Positions 41,601-51,010 of a DNA stretch of 64,000 nt are shown here, in pieces. A program made the translations under genes and the position numbers. The stretch is from Marisa cornuarietis. Taxonomy: Eukaryota; Mollusca; Gastropoda; Architaenioglossa; Ampullariidae. Where the stretch lies: assembly GCA_004794655.1 (NCBI GenBank), contig SMMW01000622.1, positions 9,197,001 to 9,261,000 of the forward strand, in the 5' to 3' direction. The notes beneath the pieces are model-generated. The model did no database searches. It worked only from the letters and a program-made list of their open reading frames with translations, and was not told where the DNA came from. Within the stretch, counting starts at the first letter, position 1. Every line of letters starts with the position of its first letter.

Positions 41601-44600
41601 CTCCAGATAAACACAGAGCAGACAAACGACGGGGTCTAATTGTCCGGAAATATTTTCATCTTAAGAGTAGCAGGAATAGCAGCTAAGAACAACTGAAGTT
41701 ATGCATAATATGTCACGAACGTCACAGAGGATTCATCCAAGAAGAGAAAGGAGAAGCTCAAAGGGAAAGTTGAAAACTACGAAAAGTTTGGGCGAGTACA
41801 CATCTACACCCTCAAATGGTCACAGGAAGCACTTTGCACCGACAAAATGTAACAGCGGGGGGTATTTACACTTGCAAATGGTAACGGGTACACTACGCTT
41901 AAAAATGTCAATGAAATGTATGAATAACTACTACTGCCTGACGTGATGTGCAAATGGAACCATCAATAATCGGTAAGTTTGAGCAGCTTGTCTATCACAA
42001 TTTAAAAATAACACACAGAACACTCACTTGAAAAGTCAATACCGTAATCTGCTGTTATCTAATGTAAGCATAGAGTTTGTTTTCACAGAAACAACTTGTC
42101 AGAGGATTTATCTATCAGCCAATAGGAAACAAAACTTTAGTAAGCACCTTTGTGCCTATTAAAAGAAATCCGGTGATCATAATTGAACGTGTGGGGAAAC
42201 AAGTAACATGAAGACAGTTCGGTAATAGCAGGACAACTCCTCCTTGACCTTGAGATAGAAGAACTGCAGCCTTGGTCGTCCAGGTCACCTCACTCCCACA
42301 CATTCCTTATATTTAAGTCCCTTAGCTCGTCGGGGGGGAGGGAGGGGGAATAATCTTTGTGGACCCGGTGATCCGGAAGCCCAAGGCAACTTCGCAACTT
42401 AAACCAGAAATGTAAAACCTGTTTATTATTCTCTTTGTAAACATTGGTTGTGCTCTAAAGGACGTACGGTCTATGCTGACAGGCTTTAGAGACGCAGAGG
42501 CAATAAGAAATGACTTAGTCCCGGAGGTAACGATCGCCGGGCTGGCGCGTGGAATACTGACGTGGAAGGTAGACAGACACCAGAGGTCCGCGTTTTGGTG
42601 TTGTTCATATTTTCTCCGCGCAGAAGAAGAAAGAGAGGGGGAAAGAGAGATAATGTGTGTGTACAATACGCTGTAATTCAACTGTTTTAATCCACAACTC
42701 CACCAGAGAAATTACAGCAAGATTTATAAGTGTGCGCTAGCAATATACAGGTAAATACACGCATATACATGTTGAGTGCACTGAACAGTGGAGTTCTTAC
42801 TACATATATCAGTGACATAGCAACCAGGGGAGTGGGCAGGGGGGCAGCAAAATTTATGCGTTTTTGTTACAGCCAGCCCTTGACCAAAAAAAGAAAAAAA
42901 GAAAAAGGAAACACTACTTTACTACAAAACAACGGCGTGAGGTACAGTTGGTACACTGCATTAAGGCCCACTTCTCCGTAGGACATGAAATGACGTAGTT
43001 TAGAAGAAAACGACACTTAAAATGAACAAAGACTGAAGCAAATATTTATTTTCCACTTGCGTCGCCACTATCGAAAGTCCATCCGCAAATATCTCCAAGC
43101 TACTTCTTGATGGTTGTGGTGGCATCGCTGAATGGTTGACCCTTCTTCCCTCCCCAACTAGTGTTCTCCCTTTTTTTTTTTTTTTTTTGCCCTTTTTGTG
43201 AATCCCCGCGGAGTGCCAGCAATCAATCTTGTCCGGTTTGGAAATTCCCTCCTACCTCTTTTTACGTCCGGTAGTTGTCTTGAAAACATAAATGTCAGTT
43301 TGTGCGCAGTTCTCGAGTCGCGTTCATGCTCCGATTAATCTGTAAAGCCTTCACGTGCAAAAGAGATTGGGTACATGGACGAGAGAGATGGATTAATTTG
43401 CAGTAAATAAGAGAGCTCAGCAGGCTAGCACGGAATGTTCCACCCCTCGTATATTCGCATTATCAGCATGCAACTTGGGAGGGAACCGACACCCACTCGA
43501 CGGTCGCGTAGCAGTTAAAGGGAGCGCAGCCAGTTTCGTGGAGCCAGGAAAAGATGATTGAGTTGTCGGCCCTGCTGATCGCATCGCTTGAGAGGCGTTA
43601 ACCGCGATTAGCCGTCAGTGTCACGTGAACACGTTATCAATGAAAGCGTTGGTGCTGAGCCTTTTCAGACAATGTTTACAGCTATGCTGTCACGTGACCT
43701 TACAATCAACCCCCGTGCTCACACCGCGGCCGACTCTGGCAACGCCCAATGCCAGAGAACTGTTTTGTTGTTAAGCATCATTAAAATTCTTTAGAAAGCA
43801 AGTTTACAGTTGTATTATTTCACAGGATACGTTAGTTACCTATGTCAGAAATGCACATTACATAAAATATGTATGAATAATAACAAGAAGAAATATATGA
43901 CAGAAATGTAACATCACAAGAGTAAAAAGTATACAAAGCTCAACATTTAACATTAGAGGGAAGCGGAACCAAAATACATCAGCACAGATGTGTGTTCAAT
44001 CACGCCCACCTCCACCTCCGTACGCCAACAAACACATGAACACACATGCACGCGCACACCGACGTACCTTGTCAAATCTTGTTTAGGAGTATTAGTAAAA
44101 TGGGTATTACAAATGACCAACTTTATTTATTATTAATTCTCTTTTCCATGCAAGCTGACAACTTGGCAGTCTCATTCTCTGACCAGAAATGGGAGTGGCT
44201 AGTAGATTTTAGGAGTGGTCCTGGATCCTCCATGACATCACTATCACTCGACATCATATACCATTCTCGTTTTCCTGTCTTTCCACCCTGACTCCTTCAC
44301 ATCCCGATCCCGATAAGCATATTGCTGCTTCTCACACCTGGACCCCATACCAGCAGAAAGTCCAAGCTTAGCACCGATTCAGTGACAGGTCTGTAGTTAA
44401 TAAGCGATGTCAAAGATGACAGATTCTCGCTTTTAAAATAGCAACCAGTTGCCAAGCTAATCTTGAGTATTCTCGTCAGGGACGATAAACATCCGACATC
44501 ATTTTGACAATGTCAGTTCGATTTTCAAAGCTCTGCTAAAAGGTGACGATTAGAGCTCATAAGTAATCTTTACTGCTTGTTCCGTTGTTTCGAGATTATT

Positions 44601-45378
44601 TTTTATTGGTTTTGTTTGTGGGATTTTTTTCTTAGAAACACACTTTCTTCCTTCCTGTAGCTGTCTTTTGTTTATTTTTCCATGTCTTGCACAAATCTTG
44701 TGTTTTTAGTAATAGCTTAAATTGAAAAAAAAACAAACAGGTGTATGACTGGGACAATGAAAATCCAGCATTTCTTATAGCGGGATTGCTTTATATATAT
44801 TTCCTCTTTTTCTTTCTCTCACTCTCTTTCAAACACACACACAGACACACACACGCACGCATGAGCACAGGCACACGCACGCATACACAGCGGTGCTGGA
44901 ATGTTTTGGGCAGCTATACCTTGACACCACTGATTTACAACTTTGTATTGTTAGCATCTCGAAGATTCTCCCTCGTACCGCTCCTCCCACCTGTCAGGCA
45001 AGTCTCGAGATGGGGACATGGGTAAGGGGCACTGCGATGAGGGTGGTCTAGATGCCAGTAGCTGTGACAGCTTGAGTTTTAGACCAAACAGAAAAAAGAC
45101 AAGAGGAAGGTGCTACAGATTTCTTGTCTGCATCAGTGTGCAATCCACATGTGGTCACTCCATAAATCCTTTTACACCAGTGCTCATAAGTGTAGGTCTG
45201 ATTTGGTAGGCATGCAAGTATCCATGTGTGCATGATGCACGCCTGCAATTGAAAAACAGACGTACTTTTTCTTGACATAAAGTAATTCTTATTAATCAAA
45301 AATGGAGAGCATATTCTCGAAAAAGGTTTAATTTTAATAAGCCATTCTTTGACACTTCTGGGTTCTAACACCTCTGGT

Positions 45379-45460
45379 CGTAATAATAATAATAATAACG
45401 GAAATTTATATAGCGCATTTCCCTGCTTTACAGAAGGCTCAATGCGCTTTACAGAGAAAT
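45379..45460 (-). mobile_element. LINE/SINE 3' tail with stem-loop (L2/CR1-like)
   Basis: On the minus strand GTAAAGCGCATTGAGCC, a spacer, AAATGCGCTATATAAATTTC and a (TTA)n tract form a snap-back 3' end. This is the usual tail of L2-type LINEs and SINEs borrowing it. It lies just downstream of the EAAT exon. Confidence 0.5.
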
Positions 45461-45527
45461 TCTAAGGCACAAATTCACGCAACCGACAAAGTGAAACCGA
45501 CTAAAACATGTCAACAAACAATGGTAC

Positions 45528-46063
45528 AGAGATATATCAGGGCGATAGAGAAGACCACCAGACCCAGAACGTTCATGCCAGAGCTTACGACCAGCTTCAG
45601 GCTCTCTATAATGTCTGTGACTTCCACCATTGCAGTTCCATTGGACACGTTTCTGGGAGCGACTTTAATCAAATCAACGTCTGTTGTCTCCCGTTGAAAA
45701 CACATCGTCATTAAATTATCCGGAAAGCAGTTTCTGATCAAGTCCAGCAGAGCGTCCAGCGGTTTGGTGTTCTTAGAGGCGCCACTGCGTCGAATGGTGT
45801 TAATGTCACGTGGGTCTCCGGGATGGAGGGACAGGACAAGAATGATGCCAAGAATGACGGCTGACAGCGTTGTGGTCATGTAGTAGATCATGGCGCCCAG
45901 CCCCAGTTTGCCGGAAGCTTTCTTATACAGCGTGGCCGTCGCCGTCACCAGGCTGGACAGGATCAAGGGCAGGATGAGCAGCTTGAGCATGTTGAGCAAC
46001 AAATCCCCAGGAAACCTTAGATAGAAGATCTTGCGCTTGTCATTGGGAGTCCAAAGTCTGTAG
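45528..46063 (-). CDS. Internal exon of an excitatory amino acid transporter (SLC1/EAAT family), partial gene
   Basis: SLC1 proteins are trimeric Na+-coupled glutamate/aspartate transporters of the plasma membrane. The frame encodes about 178 residues. They run from RKIFYLRFPGDLLLNMLK (end of the TM1-TM2 loop and TM2, followed by LPLILSSLVT), through IYYMTTTLSAVILG (TM3) ending in the family motif LHPGDP. Next come DALLDLIRNCFPDNL, an N-glycosylation sequon in RNVSNGT as in the EAAT loop, and SSGMNVLGLVVFS of TM4. The acceptor (ttgatccacag, exon starting at 46063, phase 2) is clear. The 3' boundary is not: similarity fades after FSIAL and the only nearby donor is a weak GTACC at 45527. No stop or frameshift is seen. 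The HP1, TM7 and HP2 transport-core exons were not found in the window, so this is either one exon of a long gene or an isolated copy. Confidence 0.88.
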
Positions 46064-47372
46064 CTGTGGATCAAGCAATAGATCTGGGAACATGAACGAC
46101 GGAGTTGGAAAAAAAAGACAGTGAAACCAGAATAATTGTCCTGTACAACAATGTCAGTCATAATTAAAATAACTGCAATCTAGCAAAATATTGGAAGAAG
46201 AGGTTCGCGTGGTTTCCGCACATACAGACCGCTGAAGCAGTGAAGCTGAACAGTAATGGCTGACATGGCAACCCTCCGAAAAATTGGTGAAGAACAAAAG
46301 TCTGCGTGATTCCTACGGTCGACCACAAAAACACAGCAGAAACTAAAGCTTAGTCAGTGACGAAAATACTGGCACAAACTGGATATCAACTTCAGTTACT
46401 TACAACCAAGTATAACCAGAAATAAATGTGGAACACGAGAGCTGTCAAGCCGGTTAGGCTCAGCCTCGTTCTCGTCTCAATGGTTGAGTTCTTGTAGACA
46501 ACCACGTCGTATTTTCTACTATTTTTAAGCAGCAAACATGTAGTCAATGCGGTTTTACTTGTTGGTTTTTCTCGAAGATGAGAAAGAGAGAAGAGAGCGA
46601 TTGAAAGTACTTGCCGAGGTGCTAGATGGAAAGGTTAGCGATAAATCACAGTTAATAACCAGTCGGATCAGAGTAAACCTGGACAAAGAAGGTGTAGAAA
46701 ACCAGTTTTCTGCTTTAACGAACCAAAGACCTTCGGTGAGGTGCTACTTGATAGTTGTCCGTCAGATGATAAAGAGAGATGAGAGAAAGATTGAAAGGAG
46801 CTAACTGGGGTAGCTTTGTGGAGAAGGGTATAGAGATAAATCTCACATCAGGGCTGGACAAGCAAGATCAGGGAAAAGGTACGGGACGTTGTGAAAACCT
46901 CACTTTTCTGAGCGGCTGCAGACATCTCGTGCTGCTGTTTGAATTTCCTTTGTATTTGTCTGTTCGGATGCTTGGAGCTATATATCATCCTTCCACAGCT
47001 GAATCAGTAAAGGTCTAATAGAAGATCTGTGAACTGTTCAAAACCATCAGAAATCAATTAGCAGGAAACAGAAAGGCTCAAATGTCTTTAAAATCGTTGA
47101 CAGAGTCGCTTTCAAAAATACAGATTCTTTGTTAATGTCACCAACAGTCATCCTTGGGGAAACTGCTCGATGAGCCACTCATTTTTTCAAGTACAAAATC
47201 GCAAAATCGCTCAGAATAAATTCCAAATGGCCCCAAATTAAACTACCGGAAGAAGACCTGTCAACGGTCTTAAATGTAAGCCTAGGTTTGTTGTTTAAAA
47301 TTTCAGTTAAGAAAACAGAGTTAAGCCTAAACGTATAATTATTATTATTTTTTTTTTATAACTGGTTCTCTT
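46064..47372. other. Spacer between the EAAT exon and the zinc-finger gene
   Basis: It holds the diverged duplication described separately. A minus-strand frame ending near 46384 has a hydrophobic segment (FHIYFWLYLV), not strong enough to call. Confidence 0.45.
46565..46870 (+). repeat. Diverged tandem duplication, about 200-bp period
   Basis: A first copy has GATGAGAAAGAGAGAAGAGA, GATTGAAAG, GATAAATCACA and CTGGACAAAGAAG. A second copy has GATAAAGAGAGATGAGAG, GATTGAAAG, GATAAATCTCACA and CTGGACAAGCAAG in the same order. A short similar block (TCGACAAAGAAG) occurs near 6125. Confidence 0.45.
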
Positions 47373-47487
47373 TTGGGGGGAGAGGGTGGGGGCGCAGTAT
47401 TTGCCTCTCGCCTATAGGGGGCGACACTTGCGCTGGCCCTGGGTACGTCTGAGCTCGAGCCAAAATGGCAGCATGTTTGGAAGTCTG
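47373..47487 (+). other. Possible GC-rich promoter and tiny first exon of the zinc-finger gene
   Basis: A locally G-rich stretch precedes CCAAAATGGC, a good Kozak context with the ATG at 47465. It encodes seven residues (MAACLEV) and then a donor-like TG/gtaaag at 47488. This could be a short first exon spliced to the zinc-finger exon, but no matching acceptor could be fixed. Weak evidence. Confidence 0.2.
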
Positions 47488-47910
47488 GTAAAGTTGATAG
47501 GAAAATTTCGAGGTTGCCATTGACTTTTGATATTTGATTTGGAATTTGTGTGATACATTGAATGAGGGAGTAATAGGTTAATGTTATTTATTAACCTAGT
47601 CGATTATTAGTAATCCGTAGAGTTCTTGCAAAAATAACTGGTTGATCGTAAACTTGTTATGTGTATTGCATGTGAAATTTGTTCACTGAGGAGCATTAAC
47701 GTAACATTATAACTTTGCAGGTAATTACCTTTGCATATTAGGAGGATTTAGTCTGAACTAATAAATCCGATCGGTGGCCTCATCGTCGACATGGAAATAA
47801 AAGAAATTTGAGAGGCTCATCTTCGGCAGAGGGTATAGTGACACTGACAAAATAAAAATTAACTAAATCTACCAAAGGATACTGTTCAAGTCCCACGTCT
47901 GTTTAACATA

Positions 47911-48092
47911 ATGAATGAACCAATCTCTGTGGTTGATCTTCAAAGTCGGCAGTCAAACTAGAAACATGAGTATGTTGTCAAACAGGAACTCCACTCTCAA
48001 AATCCCACTTGTTCTATTAAAACTGAGCATGTTCCTGGTCAACAATTCCATGACATAAATCCTGAACGTGCTGCACACATTCAGAAGTCAAA
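47911..48092 (+). pseudogene. Eroded N-terminal extension of the zinc-finger gene
   Basis: A frame opening with MNEPISVVDLQS at 47911 runs into TAG at 47959. It then continues as YVVKQELHSQNPTCSIKTEH and GQQFHDINPE up to about 48090. This matches the N-terminal VVK repeats of the 692-residue ORF but is one base out of frame with it. The simplest reading is an older, longer N-terminus inactivated by one nonsense change and one indel. Splicing that skips it cannot be excluded. Confidence 0.6.
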
Positions 48093-50171
48093 ATGGATTC
48101 TGGAGAGAGTGTTGTGAAACTGGAGTACCACTCTGAAGATGCTATTTGTTTTGATATGAAAACTCCTGGTGAAGAACTCCATCACATACAAACTGAGCAT
48201 GCTACACACAAACAGGAGACAGGGGAGAGGCATGACAGTGTTGTGAAGACAGATATCAACTCTGGAGAGGCCGTTTGTTTAGTTGAAGATAAGCAAGTTT
48301 CTGGTCAAGAACTCCATCCCTTAGACATTGGATATGCTGTGCACACTGAGCAGACAAAGTGTAAGAATGAGACTGTTGTTAAAACGAGGCTCCACTCTCA
48401 AGATGTCTGTTGCTCCATTAAGATTGAACAAGAGCCTATGCATGATGCAAATACAGAAGAGCAACTTGTGATTATGCAAGAAAAACAAGATAATATTACC
48501 ATTGTGGAGGCTGAGGTATACTTACCTGGTAAGCAGGCAGAGAGGGAGCATGCTATTGATGAGAATGTTCAAGGGATCACCGATGGTAGGTGTAAAACTC
48601 CTGTGATGATGGATATTGTGACAGAAAGTCATCAATGTCAGGTACATTCAGCTGTCACCGAAGGCGTCAAAACGTCAAGTAAATTAAAACATCATATGGT
48701 GGCCCACAGTGATGAGAGACCTCACCAATGCAGTGAATGTAAAGCTACTTTTAAGATGTCTCGTGAATTAAAAAGGCACATGGTGACCCACAGTGATGAG
48801 AGACCTCACCAATGCAGTGAATGCAAAACTACATTTAAGCGGTTAGAAGATTTTAAAGTGCACATGGTGACCCACAGTGATGAGAGACCTCACCAATGCA
48901 GTGAATGCAAAGCTACATTTAAGCGGTTAAAAGATTTAAAAAGGCACATGGTAACCCACAGTGATGAGAGACCTCACCAATGCAGTGAATGCAAAGCTAC
49001 ATTTAAGCAGTTAAAAGATTTAAAAGTGCACATGGTGACCCACAGTGATGAAAGACATTTCCAGTGCAGTGAATGTAAAGCTACTTTTAAGACATCTTGT
49101 GAATTAAAAAGGCACATGGTGACCCACAGTGATGAGAGACTTCACCAATGCAGTGAATGTAGAGCTACATTTAAGCAGTTAAAAGATTTTAAAAGGCACA
49201 TGGTGACCCACAGTGATGAGAGACTTCACCAATGCAGTGAATGCAAAACTACATTTAAGCGGTTACAAGATTTAAAAGTGCACATGGTGACCCACAGTGA
49301 TGACGGACCTCACCAATGCAGTGAATGCAAAGCTACATTTAAGCGGTTAGAAGATTTAAAAGTGCACATGGTGACCCACAGTGATGAAAGACCTTACCAT
49401 TGCACTGATTGTAAAGCTACTTTTAAGACATCTCATGAATTCAAAAGGCACATGGTGACCCACAGTGATGAGAAATCTCACCAATGCAGTGAATGTGAAG
49501 CTACTTTTAAGACATCTCATGAATTGAAAAGTCACATGGTGACCCACAGTGATGAGAGACCTCACCAATGCAGTGAATGCAAAGCTACATTTAAGCGGTT
49601 AGAAGATTTAAAAGTGCACATGGTGACCCACAGTGATGAGAGACTTCACCAATGCAGTGAATGTAGAGCTACATTTAAGCAGTTAAAAGATTTAAAAAGG
49701 CACATGGTGACCCACAGTGATGAGAGACCTCACCAATGCAGTGAATGCAAAGCTACATTTAAGCGGTTGGAAGATTTAAAAGGGCACATGGTGACCCACA
49801 GTGATGAAAGACCTTTCCAGTGCAGTGAATGTAAAGCTACTTTTAAGACGTCTCGTGAATTAAAAAGTCACATGGTGACCCACAGTGATGAGAGACTTCA
49901 CCAATGCATTGAATGTAAAGCTACATTTAAGCGCTTATTAACTTTAAAAGAGCACATGGTGACTCACAGTGATGAGAGACCTTTCCAGTGCAGTGAATGT
50001 AAAGCTACTTTTAAGCGCTCAAAACATTTAAAAAGGCACATGGTGACCCACAGTGATGAGAGACTTCACCAATGCAGTGAATGTAAAGCTACTTTTAAGC
50101 GCCCAAGTGAATTAAAAGAGCATATGTTGACCCATAGTGATGAAAAACTAACCAGTGCAGTGAATGTATAA
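48093..50171 (+). CDS. C2H2 zinc-finger protein, 692 residues, 17 fingers, single exon
   Basis: Probable nuclear DNA-binding regulator. Residues 1-125 contain three diverged repeats of about 45 residues, starting VVKLEYHS (7), VVKTDINS (50) and VVKTRLHS (95). Residues 182-205 are a degenerate finger with His replacing the second Cys and wrong spacing. From Cys213 on there are 17 consecutive fingers of exact form C-x2-C-x12-H-x3-H, 28 residues apart (84 bp). The linker is SDERPHQ or SDERLHQ rather than the usual TGEKPY. Helix sequences fall into a few classes (TSxELK, RLEDLK, QLKDLK), a sign of recent tandem duplication. The start used is the first ATG of the frame. The frame is cut at both ends: coding-like repeat sequence continues upstream in a shifted frame, and fingers continue downstream after a one-base loss. 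An ATTAAA at 50746 is a possible poly(A) signal. Target DNA cannot be told. Confidence 0.93.
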   Translation: MDSGESVVKLEYHSEDAICFDMKTPGEELHHIQTEHATHKQETGERHDSVVKTDINSGEAVCLVEDKQVSGQELHPLDIGYAVHTEQTKCKNETVVKTRLHSQDVCCSIKIEQEPMHDANTEEQLVIMQEKQDNITIVEAEVYLPGKQAEREHAIDENVQGITDGRCKTPVMMDIVTESHQCQVHSAVTEGVKTSSKLKHHMVAHSDERPHQCSECKATFKMSRELKRHMVTHSDERPHQCSECKTTFKRLEDFKVHMVTHSDERPHQCSECKATFKRLKDLKRHMVTHSDERPHQCSECKATFKQLKDLKVHMVTHSDERHFQCSECKATFKTSCELKRHMVTHSDERLHQCSECRATFKQLKDFKRHMVTHSDERLHQCSECKTTFKRLQDLKVHMVTHSDDGPHQCSECKATFKRLEDLKVHMVTHSDERPYHCTDCKATFKTSHEFKRHMVTHSDEKSHQCSECEATFKTSHELKSHMVTHSDERPHQCSECKATFKRLEDLKVHMVTHSDERLHQCSECRATFKQLKDLKRHMVTHSDERPHQCSECKATFKRLEDLKGHMVTHSDERPFQCSECKATFKTSRELKSHMVTHSDERLHQCIECKATFKRLLTLKEHMVTHSDERPFQCSECKATFKRSKHLKRHMVTHSDERLHQCSECKATFKRPSELKEHMLTHSDEKLTSAVNV

Positions 50172-50334
50172 CTACTTTTAAGCACTCAAAAAGTTTAAAA
50201 GTACACATGTTGACCCATAGTGATGAGAAACCTTACCAGTGCAGTGATTGTAAAGTTACATTTAAAAGGAGGATTTCTTTAAAACCACTTAATAATTTAC
50301 GGTCATGTAAAATGTTATTAGTTCAGTGCATGTA
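50172..50334 (+). pseudogene. Frameshifted zinc-finger remnant downstream of the 692-residue ORF
   Basis: Where the repeat pattern predicts a codon pair for Pro-Tyr before CQ/CS, one base is missing (near 50150), so the ORF ends as DEKLTSAVNV. In the other frame the array goes on with CSECITTFKHSKSLKVHMLT and a further DEKPYQCSDCKVTFKR, then loses the His pair and stops at a TAA. One complete and one partial finger are therefore lost from the protein. Confidence 0.75.
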
Positions 50335-50952
50335 AACTGTGCATGAAAAAAGATTATTTCATTTGAGAGTACTTTGGCAAACCACGCTTATAAGAGGCCT
50401 ATTCAGTGGAACTTGTTTGAAGCGGCTTTCAGGTTGTCAAGCTATTTAAAACAGTGGAGTGTTAGGAAAGGTTGTCTTTTAAACATTAGGCTATTCAAAA
50501 CATATGTTGACATTGTAAGCAATTTCATGCACAAAATATGTAAAGCTCAGCACCCTTACACAGTGACCTTTTGCTTGTGCCCACATAACGATCTCATTAT
50601 GTTTTAAACTCTGTAAAAATCCATAATATGATGCACTTTTTATTTTGTAAATAACATTGTGCTTCTGCTTTTTGTTGTTCATTTGCATTTTTTTGTTAAT
50701 GGTAAAGAGCATTTGATATTGCAACATCAGTGAATTTTTAAAAGTATTAAAAACATGAAAAATGTGATTTTTCTACCATAGTATGAGCTTGTGAGAAGTG
50801 CTGAGAAATACAGCACTACTAAGTCTTTAGTCACCATGTAAAAAGACTTTATTGGTACTGTACTGATATTACTTGATATAGTAAAACTCTTCGTATTAAG
50901 ACTTGCTGGTATTCACCAATATCGGGTTGTAACTTAGAGGGATCATAGTAAG

Positions 50953-51010
50953 GGGATGATGATGATGTCCATTTGTAATGCGCAGGTATCCATTCATTCC
51001 AGGAACCATG
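50953..51010 (-). mobile_element. Short LINE/SINE tail fragment downstream of the zinc-finger gene
   Basis: GATGATGATGATGTCC is followed by ATGCGCAGGTATCCATTCAT, the same block as in the reverse complement of 18908-18980 (TGCGCAGGTATCCATTC). Only the tail is seen. Confidence 0.35.

Larger units (their letters stand above)
27930..45370. other. Gene-poor intergenic stretch with SINEs and simple repeats
   Basis: Other than the SINEs, the LINE fragment at 41.4 kb and the repeats listed, no gene could be supported. 36380-36620 has scattered GATGACA-like words that may be an old tandem array. 43170-43189 is a T-run. Confidence 0.55.

Noticed and set aside
46384..46560. Minus-strand frame ending in FHIYFWLYLVVSN beside a perfect gtaagt, possibly a membrane segment of a ligand-gated channel
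   Set aside because: Only one hydrophobic stretch, no clear acceptor, and the phase of the gtaagt donor does not join to the EAAT exon acceptor. Resemblance to a Cys-loop M4 is too weak.
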